Positions 10,842-23,500 of a DNA stretch of 64,000 nt are shown one piece after another (within the stretch, counting starts at the first letter, position 1; each line of letters starts with the position of its first letter). Made by a program: the position numbers and the translations under genes. Origin of the DNA: Edaphochlamys debaryana (lineage: Eukaryota > Chlorophyta > Chlorophyceae > Chlamydomonadales); assembly GCA_016858145.1 (NCBI GenBank), contig JAEHOE010000002.1, forward strand, positions 2,418,001 to 2,482,000, written 5' to 3'. The notes under the pieces were generated by a model. The model worked only from the letters and a program-made list of their open reading frames with translations, was not told where the DNA came from and searched no databases.

Positions 10842-13800
10842 TCAGAGCTTGGAGATGCCCCCCGCCGCCAGCCCCGCCTCCGCCGCGGCACGGGAGATCA
10901 TCTCCGAGACCACAGTCACCACAGTGTCCGCCCGTTGCTCCTGTGGGCGGCATGGGGACGATGGGGGCGGAGGACGCACGGGAATGAGGAGGGCGACAGC
11001 GGATGCAGGACCAGGGCAGTCGAGGTGGTAAGGAATGGAGAGAGCTGCCATACACCCAGCCTCGGAAGAGCTTACCCAATACCCAGCCCCTGCCTTGCTC
11101 GGGCCTCAACACCATGACACCCCCACAGATCCTCTCGATTAAGGGAACGACGGGTCTCTCTGCCCGCCCCCCGCCACCGCGCCGCTTCCCCATCCCCGCT
11201 CGAGCCTCCGCCACGCCCACCCACCACTCTGCCCGTGATGTGCTGCAGCAGGGACAGGGGGGTGATCGCCACCCAGCCGTTCTTGAGCGCCCACGCGTCG
11301 TTGCCCTCCTCCTGGTCCCTGGGGGTAAGGGGCGGGGTCGTGGAGGGGTGGGGGGGGGGGACGCGTGTGTGTATGGACGGAGAGGCGGGGGAAGGTGGGT
11401 GAGTGAGCGTGGCCGCACCGCTCAGCGGCAAGCGCCAACCCCCACCCCACACACTCCGAGTTCCCGTTGCGGGCGACAGCTCCCCGCCAAGCCCACAAGC
11501 ACCCGCCCGCATGTCCGGGTACACACGCATCGGACAGACGCATCGCATGGCACCTAAGACCGGCCGGCTAATCACCGCGCGCACGCTATTCTCGGCCTTT
11601 ACACGAGCAGCCCTGAACCCGCATCGGACAGACCTAGACCAGAACCGCCCGCCCGCTCGCCGGTATCCATCTGGGTATTCCCAAACACGTGCCTACTTGA
11701 TCCATACGCGACTGCACCAATTCTTTTCACACGCCCACCCCACGCATCCTAGACACATCCCACACACCGGCACACGGTAAGCACACACTGCTTTGGTCCC
11801 ATCGCGCCCACCCACTCACTCCTGCACGAGGCCGGCGTAGTTACGGAACACGCGGCTGCGTGGGGCAGGGGGCAGGGAGGGGGGGTGAAGGGGGGTTGAC
11901 GGGTGCGGAGCGAAACGGAACGGCACAGGGGAGAGCGCACGGGCCGGGCCCAGGTCATGACTCAGGAGCCGCTCGCGTCGTGCTATGCGCGCACAGCACA
12001 GCACAGCACAGCACGGTGCGGCGCAGCACAGCATAGCATAGCACAGCACAGCACGACGCAACACAGCATAGCACAGCTTGTTGGTTCCCGGCCCCCCCAC
12101 CTGTTGGGCGTGTGCTCATCGATCTCTGCCAGGTGGGGTCCGGGCGCCTCTGTGACCTCCTTGAAGGCGGGGAACACGCAGGCCACGGACTGGGGGGGAG
12201 GCAAGAGGGGGAGAGGGGGGCAAGAGGAGTCAGGGGAAGAAGAAAGAATGATTGGGAATGGCATGGCGAGGAGCGGTGCCGCCCTACTCCTGCCCCCATC
12301 CATCTGGACGAGACAGCTGCCAGCACGTAATCGCCGGGCCCCTCCCCTCCCCGCCTGCCCACCTGGCGAGCTAGGTACAGCCCCTGCACCATCTGCCCCT
12401 GCCCGATGGGGAAGTTGACATTGACCACCACGCCCTGACAGGGGGGGGAGAGGGAAGGGGGGAGACGGAAGGGGCGAGAGGGAAGGGGGCAGGGGGGGGC
12501 GTCGAGACAGTACAAGAAGACATGTGGAGGCTTAAGGAGGCCCCATCAGAGAAGACCACAGCAGACGGCACTCCAACAGCGGGCCCAACGCTGCTACGGG
12601 GGGCTGGAGTAGGACCCATCAGAGAAGACTCCAGCGGACTCAGGTAGTGGGTCCAACAGCGGGCCCGAGCCACCCCAACGTCGTGCCAGGCCCTATTCCT
12701 TGAGAGTGATGCTACTGGTACTCCCCTCTGACTCTCCCTGCCCTGCACCCATGAATCCCCCTACCCCACCACCCCGCCCCCGCCTTCCCCCACCCCATCC
12801 CACCGCACCTTGAGCGATGCTGCCGGCACGCGCGCCGACGGGTCCTGCCCCGGCAGCAGCCCCAGCGCCGCCCGCACCAGCGGCACCGCCAGAGTGGCGC
12901 TCATGGCGTAGTCATCCTGCTTGCGGGCCATGTGGTTGTCTAGGGAGAGGGCCAGGGCGGGGATGCCCTGACAGTGGGGAGGAGAGGGAAGGGGGGCAGG
13001 GGTAAGGAGGGAGGGGAGGGAGCGCGGGAGGGACTGGGGAGGGAGCCATGCTCGTTGTGTGGGGGCTGAAGCTCGGGTGGCCCGGCCTGGCTCGCCCCAC
13101 TCCACCCCGGTCCCAAGCTCCTCCTCTGCCCCACCCCGGCCCCGGCCCGCCCCGACTCTTCCCCACCCTCACACACCTTGCACGCTGCCTCCCGCGCCCC
13201 CCCCCCCCCCCCCCACTCCACGCCGGACCCCGCCCCATCCCGCTCCCCCCCGGCCCCAGCCCCCAGCTGCTGCCCTCACCACCCCGCCCCCCCCGCCCCC
13301 CCGCCCGGCCCCCCCCAAGCCCCACCTTGCACGCCGCCTCCCGCGCCGCTCCCACGGTGCCCGAGTAGATGACGTGCAGCCCGCAGTTGTCGCCGCGGTT
13401 GATGCCGGAGACCACCAGGTCAAAGGAAGAGCCCTGGGGGGTTGAACGGGGGAGCGAGGGAGTGTGTGTTGCTGAGCGGAGGCGGGGAAGGGCATGGGAG
13501 GGGATGAGAGGGGATGGGAAGGCGCAGGGGGGGGAGGTAGGGTGCAGACCAACCGGTCAAAGGAGGAGTCCTGGGGGGGGATTGGAGGGGGATGGATGAG
13601 GGGGGGTTTCGGGACTCAGGGCAAGCCCCGTCCAGGAGCCACGGAGTCCCAGTCTCCTGCCCCGCGCCTATGCCCCACACTCTCCACCCCCCTCCCCTAT
13701 CCACTCCCCCCCTAAGGCCTCTACCCACCCCGAAGATGGGGCTGCACAGCGCCAGCATGACACTGTCCGCGGGGGTGCCGTCCACAGCGTAAGCCTCCAC

Positions 13801-14565
13801 CACCCCGGGGACGGGGTCGGCGGGGATGCACGACATGTAGCGGCCTGGGGGCAAGGGGTGCGGAGGTTGCGGAGACGTTGAGACGACGGGGGAGGGGAAC
13901 AGCGAATGGGGCACAGGGAGGGGGCCAGGGGAGGGGCGGGGAAGGTGCGGGCATTGCGGGTGAGAGAAGCAGGGGGGGCGGGCAGGTGTGTGGGGCGGCA
14001 CGGGGAAAGGGTGCGCGTGCGGGCCAGCAGGCGGGTGTCTGATAAAGGGCCCCGTGGTCGGCACACATGGGGGCGGAGGGGAGGGGTAGGGCCGCTGATC
14101 AGAGCTGGGCCGTGCGGTGCCGGGCCTAGGAGGCAGGTTTGGGGGAAAGGTTGAAGCAGGCTGCGTGGGGCCGCGCGCCGGGCCCGCCCGGACCTGGCTC
14201 GCGCGCTCACCCAGGGTGATGGCGTGGGACTGCGCAGAGCGCTCGCCCGACGGAGCGCACACATACACGTCCGCGATGTCGGCCTGGGTTGATTTAGGGG
14301 AATGGTGGGGTACGCGTGTGTCCAGGAGAGAATAGGGTCGGGCTTTCCCGCGCGATGGCAGCGCCAGCAGACTGCTAGACGTGACGCGCTGAACGCGCGC
14401 ATCTGCGCCTTAACCAGCCCTTGCAAGCTTGCAGCGCCGTCGGCGGAATTGGCGCCCGAACCTTTCCACATGCCGACTCGCCTGGATAAGGGCATTGGTA
14501 ATTGCCTTCAGGCCTGGCGCGTTGATGCCGTCGTCGTTTGTAATGAGAATTCGTGGGCGCGCCAT
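10842..14565 (-). CDS. SurE-like survival protein / 5'-nucleotidase-type acid phosphatase
   Basis: Ten exons, given 5' to 3' on the minus strand: 14565-14482, 14283-14211, 13844-13729, 13433-13326, 12967-12809, 12434-12363, 12189-12101, 11855-11820, 11318-11225, 10940-10842; all phases agree, giving 309 residues. SurE proteins are metal-dependent phosphatases acting on nucleoside monophosphates and related phosphoesters. The signature ILITNDDGINAPGL starts at residue 6 (metal-binding Asp11/Asp12). APSGERSAQSHAITL holds the conserved Ser44, VSGINRGDNCG the metal-site Asn103, and the C-terminal region has VFRNYAGLVQEDQ and NGWVAITPLSL as in plant SurE homologues. No transit peptide is evident, so it is probably cytosolic; an upstream leader exon is possible because CAG directly precedes the ATG. 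Intron 1 has a GC donor (CAG|GCGAGT). The donor of exon 9 could lie 4 nt further downstream, but only the chosen one keeps phase. Confidence 0.93.
11993..12076. repeat. AGCAC/AGCAT pentanucleotide microsatellite in a SurE intron
   Basis: Imperfect tandem GCACA/GCATA pentamers lie in the intron between exons 7 and 8 of the SurE gene. They appear to have no coding role. Confidence 0.85.
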
Positions 14566-16099
14566 CTGAAATGGCCGTTGCGCTGTTCAACCGGTTTGCG
14601 CGGGGGCTGCGCGACGAGCGGTGCTGCGGTGAGGCGAGTGAAGCTACACGTCACTATTCAGAGGGAATGCTTGACAATGGAGCGCACGGGCGTGGAGTGC
14701 AACTGTGGCACGCCTGGGTTCGTGCCGCCGGGGTTTGCCCCGACGTCCCCTGGGGGACTGCTTTCCCCCAAGCACTCCGAGAACCGCCCGTCGGGCCGGG
14801 CGTGTCCCCTCCTACAACCGCCCCCCTATAAAAGTACTTAGTATTTAGGAGCATACACAGCATACAATGCAAACCGAACCGGAGAATAATTTGCAAAGTG
14901 TTGATTGGGCCCTCAAAGTTTTGGGGGGAAAGGGTGCAGAATTCGCAGAGGGGCGGGAGGGGGCAGGGGCGGACAGCAAGGATAGATTTGCCGGCCGGCG
15001 GCTATGTCCTGGAGTCCAGGCCGAGGCGGTTAGACGCCTGACGATCGCATCCCGTCGTGTAGTGCGGGGTTTATAAAACCACTGAGCTGCGCAGCAGCCG
15101 GGGTTTGCCCCTTGTTTGGGGGGTGGGGTGTTCTTGTATGTGTCGCTGGGAGGAGCTGTAACGAGTTTGCGCTCGAGGTGGGCGGGCCTCGGGGGGTGCC
15201 AAAGGAGTTTGGCCGCCGCCGTGTGGCTCGCCGTGCCCTCGCTCTTGCTCTACTTGGCACTGCGAAACGCTGATGTCAGGACAGGCTCACTTGCGGGCTG
15301 CGGCGCGCGCTTGCAAAGTCAAAAGGAATATAAGCTGCAAGTACTGCAAGTAAGCAGCAGACGGCAGAAGCAGACGGCGGCCTCTCGTACGTCTCGCGAA
15401 CTCGGCGGGTGGCCGAGCGGCCCCATACATCGGCCCCTCACGGCCCCGTGTCCAGGGCCTGCTCAGCAATCCCGACGGAGAGCGTATCTCCAGACAATAT
15501 TCACACACGTCTTAAGACATATAAACCTGACTGTTGCTTGGCACGTAAGGTAGTCATAGGCGCAACGGCGCAGACCAGCGTTGCTTACATCAAACAGTTT
15601 TATTTGTTGGCTAGGCTAGCACTGAATACTTCCGACAGGGCGAGCGAGCAACGCGGGTGCGTGTGCACATATTACGCCGGCGGCATACTCTGTCGCCGGC
15701 AAGGAACTGCTGCAGCCGCAGCCCTCATCACCGGACAGTGGCTGTCTCCTGCCAAGGACTGGGGGCTGCAGGAGCCACAACGTGTTGGTGCGTCCCGCGC
15801 GCGCGCGAGGCGATGTTCGGCCCCACAGTCCACGTTAGGCTGCCTAACTCACCTCGCTCCATTCATCCGCCCCGCCTAGCTACCTCAGGTTATCCTCGCT
15901 ACTGCGTGGGGACTTGTGCCCTGAACCCCGGACAGCCACACCTTCGGGCTGCCAAGCAAGCAAGCGGGAGGTGCGTGGTTAGTTGCCTCTGAGCCTGACT
16001 GCGCCGGTTATCCTGAAACCAGCAGCAGCACATCTATCCCCCGTTTCGCTTGCCGTGATTTTGCAGACATCCTCTGCAAACCACTCACACTCGAAACGG
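14566..16099. other. Intergenic region between the divergent SurE and giant surface-protein genes
   Basis: It should hold both promoters and the 5' UTRs. The only strong core-promoter-like motif is a plus-strand TATA box at 14827. No ORF here has codon structure or motifs that I would call a gene. The sequence GGGTTTGCCCC occurs twice (about 14729 and 15098) with no obvious role. Confidence 0.5.
14827..14834 (+). promoter_or_regulatory. TATA box (TATAAAAG)
   Basis: A canonical TATAAAAG in GC-rich surroundings points rightwards, away from SurE. It could drive a transcript beginning near 14860, either a distant 5' UTR of the giant gene or an unannotated RNA. No conserved coding region lies immediately downstream. 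Confidence 0.4.
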
Positions 16100-17507
16100 A
16101 TGACGGCAGCAATGCAGCAGCCGGTGTTGCGGTGGCAGGCGGCGGCGGCGGGGTTGGTGCTGCTCTGCGCATGGCTAGCGGCGCCATCCCCGGCGGAGGC
16201 CTCATCAACGCCTGGTGAGACATGCGGGGGCAAGGCGGAGCGGACTATGCCACAGGACGGGCGCCAGGGTGGGGGCCTTATCGTACGTGGTAGCCGAGGT
16301 GCCACCAGGCAGTGCCTCGGGACAAATCATCAGCAGGGCACCGGGCAGCGGGGAATGCAAACCAGGAACCGTTAAAGGCAGATAGCGGAAAGGGAGGGCA
16401 AGCGCGCGCGCACTCAGGCATTGAGCTCTGTTGCCTGGGCGGGCGGCGGGGAATACGGGGAACGATTCCAGCCGCCCCTCCCTTTCTCTTCCTCTCTAGG
16501 CTCCGGGACCGGCCCCATCACCGAGCTGTTCGGGCTCACGAGCCACGTGTGCTCCCAGGAGCCCCCGGCCACATGCCCCCCGCCCGCGGGGGAGGTCCGC
16601 TGCGGCCTTTACGCGGGGGACAATGACCAAGAGGTCGGTCTGCTGGGACTCCTCGCTCGGATACGTACCTTGCTTGGAGGGTTCGGGGCGAGTAATAGTT
16701 CGTCCCACACCACAACTAGATAGCACTCGCTCCGTCCGCGGTACCCGCCGCATGCGTGCCTGACCGTACCCATCCTTCCGCCGTCGCCTTCCCCGATGCC
16801 CCGCCCACTCCACCCTTACATGCATACCGACCCCACACTGCCGCCCCCCAGGACACGGGCTGCAACACGCTCTGGTCCGCCAACCGCCGGTACTACCTCC
16901 GCCTGGGCGCGGACGCCCGCCTGGTGCTGTGGCGCATCCACGGGGACGCCAACGGCACCGCGAGCGGCGGCGCTGGCGGAAACACGACCACGAGCAGCGG
17001 TCACGAGGCCATCTGGGCCAGCGCCAAGACGCGCACCGGGTGCCGCGCGGCCATGGTCGTAACGGAGGACGGCACCTGGGTGGTGTACTGCGGCGGCACT
17101 CAGCTGACCAACTTTGAAAACCCGCCCGGGTGAGCGGCGCAGCAGCGGCCCATCGCAGTTCGTTGCTTGGGTCGTCGGTGTGCGTCGTGCGGGTGTCGGG
17201 GGCAGAGGGTATGTACGGAAGGGGCAAGGGGCCAGGTAGGGCAGTCGCCGGCGCGCGATTGCTGCCCTGGGTGACATCAATGCACGCCGTACAACATGGT
17301 GGCTGCGTGGCTGGCTGGGACGACAGACAGGGTTGGCACGCCACGCCGTGCCCTTCCTCAGCCCCTTACCTTGGCTTTCCCACGTGCTGTGTTGCTTTCA
17401 CCTTGGCCCAACACGACTGCCCAGGCTGGGCCCTGCGGGCGACCTCAAGCCGGTCAGCCAGCGCGGCGGCTTACTGGGGCCCTTCTTGATGCGCGTCCGG
17501 GACGACG
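16100..17507 (+). other. Giant gene exons 1-4: signal peptide and bulb-lectin-like module
   Basis: Exons 16100-16214, 16500-16633, 16852-17129, 17425-17507. Residues 11-31 form a hydrophobic signal (RWQAAAAGLVLLCAWLAAP) with Ala-rich cleavage sites. Exon 3 reads NTLWSANRRYYLRLGADARL, then VLW, and later AIWASAKTRTGCRA, the spacing and Trp/Asp pattern of the beta-prism B-lectin fold, which binds mannose in plant and microbial proteins. I cannot confirm the sugar-binding residues. Between WRIHG and AIWAS lies a Gly/Thr/Ser insert with N-glycosylation sites. Confidence 0.65.
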
Positions 17508-20500
17508 GTAAGTCTTGAGAGGTCGTCGTGTCACCACATGCAAGGCGTATGCCCATAGGTATCCGTGGGGGCATCCCGTTTCGGGGCGCGCGGGGCGCCT
17601 GAGGCCGCCTCAGCGGCGGCGGCGGCCGCCGAGTGGAGGGATGGAAACCCGGCGCTTAGCCACTATTGAGTCGTCGACCCAGCTGGGTTCTGGTGGCAGC
17701 GGGCACTTGATGAGGTCACGAGGAGTCAGTGTCTCTAGCGCTCAAACCCGTTGGGCCAAAGTCCTCTGGACCAGCAACAGACCGCCCTACTCGGGACCAG
17801 AAGGCATCCTAGGCCTCAGCTAATCATCACATACTGTGCCGCTAGAGACCTGCTTGCAGTGTGTGGCCAAAGACCTGGCACCTACAAGGTCTAGTAGACC
17901 GGGGTGATATCCGGCACTGCCATGGCATGCCCGGCGGGGTCACTTCCCCAAAGACAAGTACCTAGCAGAGAAGCTGAGGCCCAGCGCAAAAGGCGGGACC
18001 GCAAGTCGGGTGAGTGTGCGCACGTACGCCTGGGGTGGGAAGTCCAGGCCAAGGGCAGCTGAGGTTTGGTGTTGGGATGAATGTCAGCTGTTTGGCACGC
18101 CACGCCGCCCGCCCCGGCAGTCCTCCTGTGCTCCCATCACCAAAGGAATCATCCCACACGCACTGAGCATGCAGCAAGGCAGGACCTTTCGTTGGCAAGT
18201 CGCGCGTACCCTTCCAGCAGTGTAAGCATGGGAGTCAGGACCGGGGCCCCGGCACACGCGCGGCCACTCAAAGGTGTCTTCCAGGTGCTCCCTGCAGCCC
18301 GCCTTCCCATCGCGCACCTGAGACCGCACGACACTGTCAAAAAACCGGTACAGCCCTGATAACGCCCCTCGGTGCCGAGCCGGTGGTCAATCAATTGACC
18401 GGTGGGGGTCCGTGGCATGGCTAATGGTACCCGACGAACGTGAGCGTCCATCCGCCGCCCCCTGTCCCCGCGAAGGTTCGCGCGGAGCGCGCCACACGGC
18501 CCCACGCTTTGCACCGTGCCTGCACGCCTCACCCACTGTCCAGCCATGGGCTTGGCCCTTCTTTTATAGCTTGGGGGAAGCTGACACCCCTTGTGTCAGG
18601 GGCCTGTTACAGGGGGGCCTCACCAGGACCCCTGTCATTGAGCACCGAGCGTCACCGAGCACCCTGATACTAAGCCTAAGCCCGGTATAGCTCGGTGCTC
18701 GCTCAACACAAAGGGCAGCAGGGAGGTCGGGGACTGCTGCGCAGAGCGGAGGAGGGTTGCGGGGGGGGGGGGCGAGCAAACACGCGTGTTCGCGAATCCA
18801 AGCTGGAATCCAACTTGGATCGTGTCGACGAGCTTGTCACATCGCCCCGACAGCATTTGCAGTGATAGCATTATGTTGAACACAATCTCGGGCCTAGCTT
18901 GATCAACTCGCTCGACCCTTTGTGGCGGACAGCTGTGCAACAGCTCAACGCGCAGAACTCACCGAGCTAGCTTACTTGCAGCTTGAAAGGCTCACGCCAC
19001 ACATGCGATTACAAGTGCCAGTCTCCGAGCTTGACGTTTGACAAAGTCCTCACGATGTGAGCTTGCACCCGGCCCGACAGTCCCTGCTCTAAAGCTATGC
19101 ACAGAGTATGGTGAGCATAGGCGAGCATGGGCTACGATGTTGTGGTCTGATCATGTAAGCCAAGTTGATGCGGAGTCGATTCCCTGAGCATCTTCAGGGC
19201 GCGTCACGACCGGGGCTTGGTCCCTGCAGGCCAGATGAGGCATGGTGCGCGTTGCCAGGACTAGAGAACCGGTAGAACTTCGCGTTGGGTCGAGGGTTCT
19301 GCGGGCTTGGTGCCTGGGAGTGTCTGTGCCGGGTTGTGCCTGCGGTCGGTGGGGAGTTGAACACGAAGCCTTGAGAGACTCGAGTCTGAGCGCAACAGTG
19401 CCAGCGTCCAACTTGTGGCACACCTCTGTGGAGCGGGGGAGCGGGGAAGTATACGTAGTGAAGCATGAGGGGTCAAGTGTATCAAGTAGCGCGATTGGGC
19501 TTGCGTGTCCAGCAGGGGGGACTTACCTCTCTGTCTGGAGGGTGTTACCTCTCAACCAAGCGACTTCCCGTGCCTAACCCTGCCGTCCCCAGGCAAATTT
19601 GAGCTGCTGAATGGGTACCACCTGTCCGTGTGGAGTACTCCTGCTGTTGAAGGTCAGTCAGATTGGGGTCTTAGTTCCCTTGCGGGTGCCGACGTATGGG
19701 CGGGCCCTGGGCTTGGGGACTGAGCGCCTAGACAAACCCGCGTGCAGCCCGCGCCGATTGAGTGCTTCCTCAGCGTCCCGCCTGTCCTGACCTGCAACGA
19801 CTGACAGCGCTCCTCCCCCTCTCTGTCTGCTGCCCCCAGTCAAGTCCGTGCCGCTGGCGTCCTTCGTGTCCGACCTGACCCCTACCTTCACGGACCTGGT
19901 GTACGGCTACCTCCAGTACCTCAAGGTCACGCGCCCCGGCCTGGAGTCCCCCGTCAGGGGCTTCAAGTTCCCCGAGGTGTGGGCGAGTGCGTGCGTCTGC
20001 CCCTCACAGGGCGTCTACACGCAGCATCCTAGCTCCGGCATCTCGGGGAAGCACACTGTGCTGGCAGCTGGTTTGTCTCTGGTTCATGGGGGAACTTTGC
20101 TGACGTGACACACGGCTAGCTGGATTGCCAACGGCTCAAGGCTCTGTTGGACCAGGCCCGCACCACACTTCCCCCGGCCCTTCTTTCGCGCTGATGGGCT
20201 CCACTCTCGAGAGCGTTCTTCTCCGCACGCCTCTTCGTGCCCTCTCACCCGGCTGAATGTAGGGAACGAACTTCCAGATCTGCCAGCAGGGTTTTAGCGA
20301 GGGGGCCGCACAGCTAGCGTGCCGCACCGACGGATACTATGACGGCCGCCCGGTACCCATGGGCCCGGGCACGAGCCGCCCTGACCCCGTCACCATCCCC
20401 TGGCGGATGAACCTGCTGAGCAATGTGTCGTGCCCCATGGAGTCTGTCTCCGTGGCCAATTGTACGGCGGTGGATGCGGGTTCCGATGACTACTGCAGCG

Positions 20501-23500
20501 CAGTGGCCGTCATCACGTGCTCCCTGGGTACGTACGTCGGAGACATACATGGGTTTCCTGGGCGCAGGCCAACTCAAGCAGTCATCAGCGCACGAAGCGT
20601 GTCCAGAACTTTCATTTCCTTATGTGCACCTCACCGCTGCCGGCCCCTGCCCTGTGTCCTCCTTGCTTGACACAGATCCGCCAACGCTGCCCCACGCGAG
20701 CGCGCCGCGCCCTGAGGGTAAGTACGTGGCGCCTTGGTAGCTCAGATAGTGCTGCTGGGGCGCCGCCCACATGCATCCAAGCAGCAGCGGCGGGTTGCAG
20801 GAGTATCATATGCGTGCATGGCCATCGGAACCCGGCCGCAGGATGCATTCCCGCAACGGGCGGGCGCGCACGTCAGTCCTTCTGCTGGCCCCTCCTCTAC
20901 TTGATCCTTCGTTCCAGTGTCTCTCGGGAACCGACCATCCCGGCGCCGCCCTCCGCCTGCAGGCACCCCAACCCACCACTTGCTCCCCAACGGCCTCCTG
21001 CCGGAGGTCCTCTACCTGGATGCCTCACATGAGTCATGCCCCGGCTGCGGCTCCCTCCGGCGCGGAAGCAGCAGCGGTCCTGAGAACAGCACCAGCGGAG
21101 CCGCCGCCTCCGTCGGCAACTGGTCAGATGCGGCGGCCTGGCAGCGTCAGCAGTTTCTGAAGCTGTACGGCAACTGCTCACTGGATACATCAGCCGACAC
21201 GGGCGCTCGCGGGAGCGTCATCTTTGACGGCCGTAACTGCCACGCCGTGCTGGAGAGCCGTCTGCCCAATTGGCAGACCAGCTACCGGGCCGATGGCAGC
21301 GAGCCCTTTACGGCAGCTATTGCATATCGTCTCGATGAAGACGATTCAGCGAACCTCCAGTGGCAGTCGCAGTACCTGTGGACACTTGCAGTGCCACGGA
21401 CTCCCTTCCGGTCGTGGGGCCAGGCGCTGATGCGAGTGCCGGAGTCTGACGGCGGGCTACTCCGGTGGGAGTTCAAGGGGAACGCCACGGTGGACGTTTT
21501 CCGCTTGGCTGACACCCCACCGCCGCGGGGCGAGTGGGTGCTGGACGTGTGGACGCGAGACCCGGGAGGCACGGCAGGTGCGTGCGTCGCCGAACGAAAG
21601 GCTTGTTGTGTTTCCGTGGGCTTGGGCGCGGGCTTCACTTTGCAGGGTGTGTCGTGAGCTAGCCTGCCCGGAAAAGCGTGAAGAGGAGGAATTATTCTCG
21701 CTTCTCCTGCCCTGACTGCGATGCTTATTGCTGTGTTCTTCTTGGAAACCACAGGCTCTTTTTTCAGGGGGACCGTCGGCGGTGGGCTGCGGAGGATCAA
21801 GGGCTGGGGCGCGCAGGTCTTCGCTCCCCTCCCCGACAAGGGCCTGGTCCTGGGGGCGCGGCGGATGCTTGGAAGCTCGGCCCTCGAGGCACCGCTCCGG
21901 GGCCGCGTGGCCACGTTTCTCCTGTACAACCGGTCGATCAGCGAGGGCGAAGTGACGGAGCTCTTCAGCCACCTGGCGCCCCGCTTTGGCTGGCAAACGA
22001 CACCTGACGGCGGCGCTTCTTCAACACCGCCTCCCAGCCCCTCTGGTACCACCGCCTCGCCTCAACCCCAGCTGGGTCAGCAGCACGATGCGCCCAGGGA
22101 CGGCGATCTCCGCCTCGTGGGAGGGCCCAGCGAGCGGGAGGGGCGGCTCGAGGTGGGTGCTGTATTTGGTTCACTCGGGGAATGAACGAAAGCCAGGGGC
22201 TCGTGGACGTGGGGTTTAGATTTCGGGGCGTGCGCTCCGAACAGGCATGCCGTAGGACTTCGGAGCGCGGGCTCCGAAAGCCAGGGGCTCGTGGACGTGG
22301 GGGTTAGATCTCGGGGCGTGCGCTCCGAACAGGCATGCCGTAGGACTTCGGAGCGCGGGCTCCGAAAGCCAGGGGCTCGTGGACGTGGGGGTTAGATTTC
22401 GGGGCGTGCGCTCCGAACAGGCATGCCGTAGGACTTCGGAGCGCGGGCTCCGAAAGCCAGGGGCTCGTGGACCTGGGTGTTAGATTTCGGAGCGTCGGCC
22501 TCGAAAGCTTGGTGCATTTCGTTCGGAGCCCGGGCTCCGAAGTCTACGGGGTCGGTCAGGTGCGGTGGGGGTTCGGAGTCAACGCTCCGAACAGGCTGTC
22601 GGAGAGACGGCTTCAAAATTACAAGGACGCTGTGCCCCGGCTTCCATTTCGGAGCGCCCGCCCCGAAATCTATCCGGGGCCTGTTCGGAGCCGACGCTCC
22701 GAACAGGCCCGCTCCGAAACGTTGGTACATTTCGTGCGGACCGACTGGCCCGAAATAGGGGGCCAGGATTTCGACAAAAAGAGGCCAAAATTTCGGAGAT
22801 AGAAACCCCCTTATTCCCCGAGTGGTTGCCCCAGGTGATGAGCGAGGATCCGTCTCAACATGGTGAACAGTAGATGTCCTTCTTTACACCTCCATCCCCG
22901 CTCGCACGTTCCCAGGTTTTCTACGGCGGCGAGTACGGCCAGGTGTGTGACGACCGCTTCTCTGAAGCCGCCGCCGCCGTGGCGTGTGGCCAGCTGGGGT
23001 TCAACCGCGAGGGTGCCGCAGCGCTGTGCTGCGCGCCGCACGGCGAGGCCGTGGGTGCGCGAATGCTCCTAGACGAGGTGGAGTGTGTGGGCAACGAGAT
23101 GCGCCTGGAGCAGTGCAGGTGCGTGCAACGAAGAAACGCATGGGTGTAATGGATGACATAGATAGCCAGACGGCGCGCCTGCCGCGCGCAGCCGGCGGGC
23201 ATGAGAGGCTTAGAGCGTGCAACTGCTTCTTTCATGCCCCACCTGTCTTCATTCCCCTTTAACGCCGTTATCACGCCCGTCCTCGCAGGCATTCCGACTG
23301 GGGCGTGCACGACTGCGCCCGCCAGGAGGCCGTCTCGGTGCGCTGCAGCGGCGGCGGTGACGCGGCAGCAGCACTAGGTATGCATGTACGCGCTTGGGTG
23401 CGTGGCTGCTGTCAGTTGTGCGCATGCCCACACACATTGGGGAGCGATGCGTGTACATACATACGGGCTGCTATTGAGCGCTCTGCTTTTGAGCTAGCTG

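Noticed and set aside
15405..15480. Possible tRNA (A-box-like TGGCCGAGCGG near 15411)
   Set aside because: No B-box (GGTTCGANTCC) at a suitable distance and no cloverleaf can be drawn.
14867..15553. ORFs downstream of the TATA box (69 and 145 codons) as protein genes
   Set aside because: They have no signal, motif or consistent codon bias, and are not linked to plausible splice-compatible exons.
22187..22480. CRISPR-like direct repeats
   Set aside because: The 88-bp units are directly tandem with no unique spacers, and the DNA is a eukaryotic intron.
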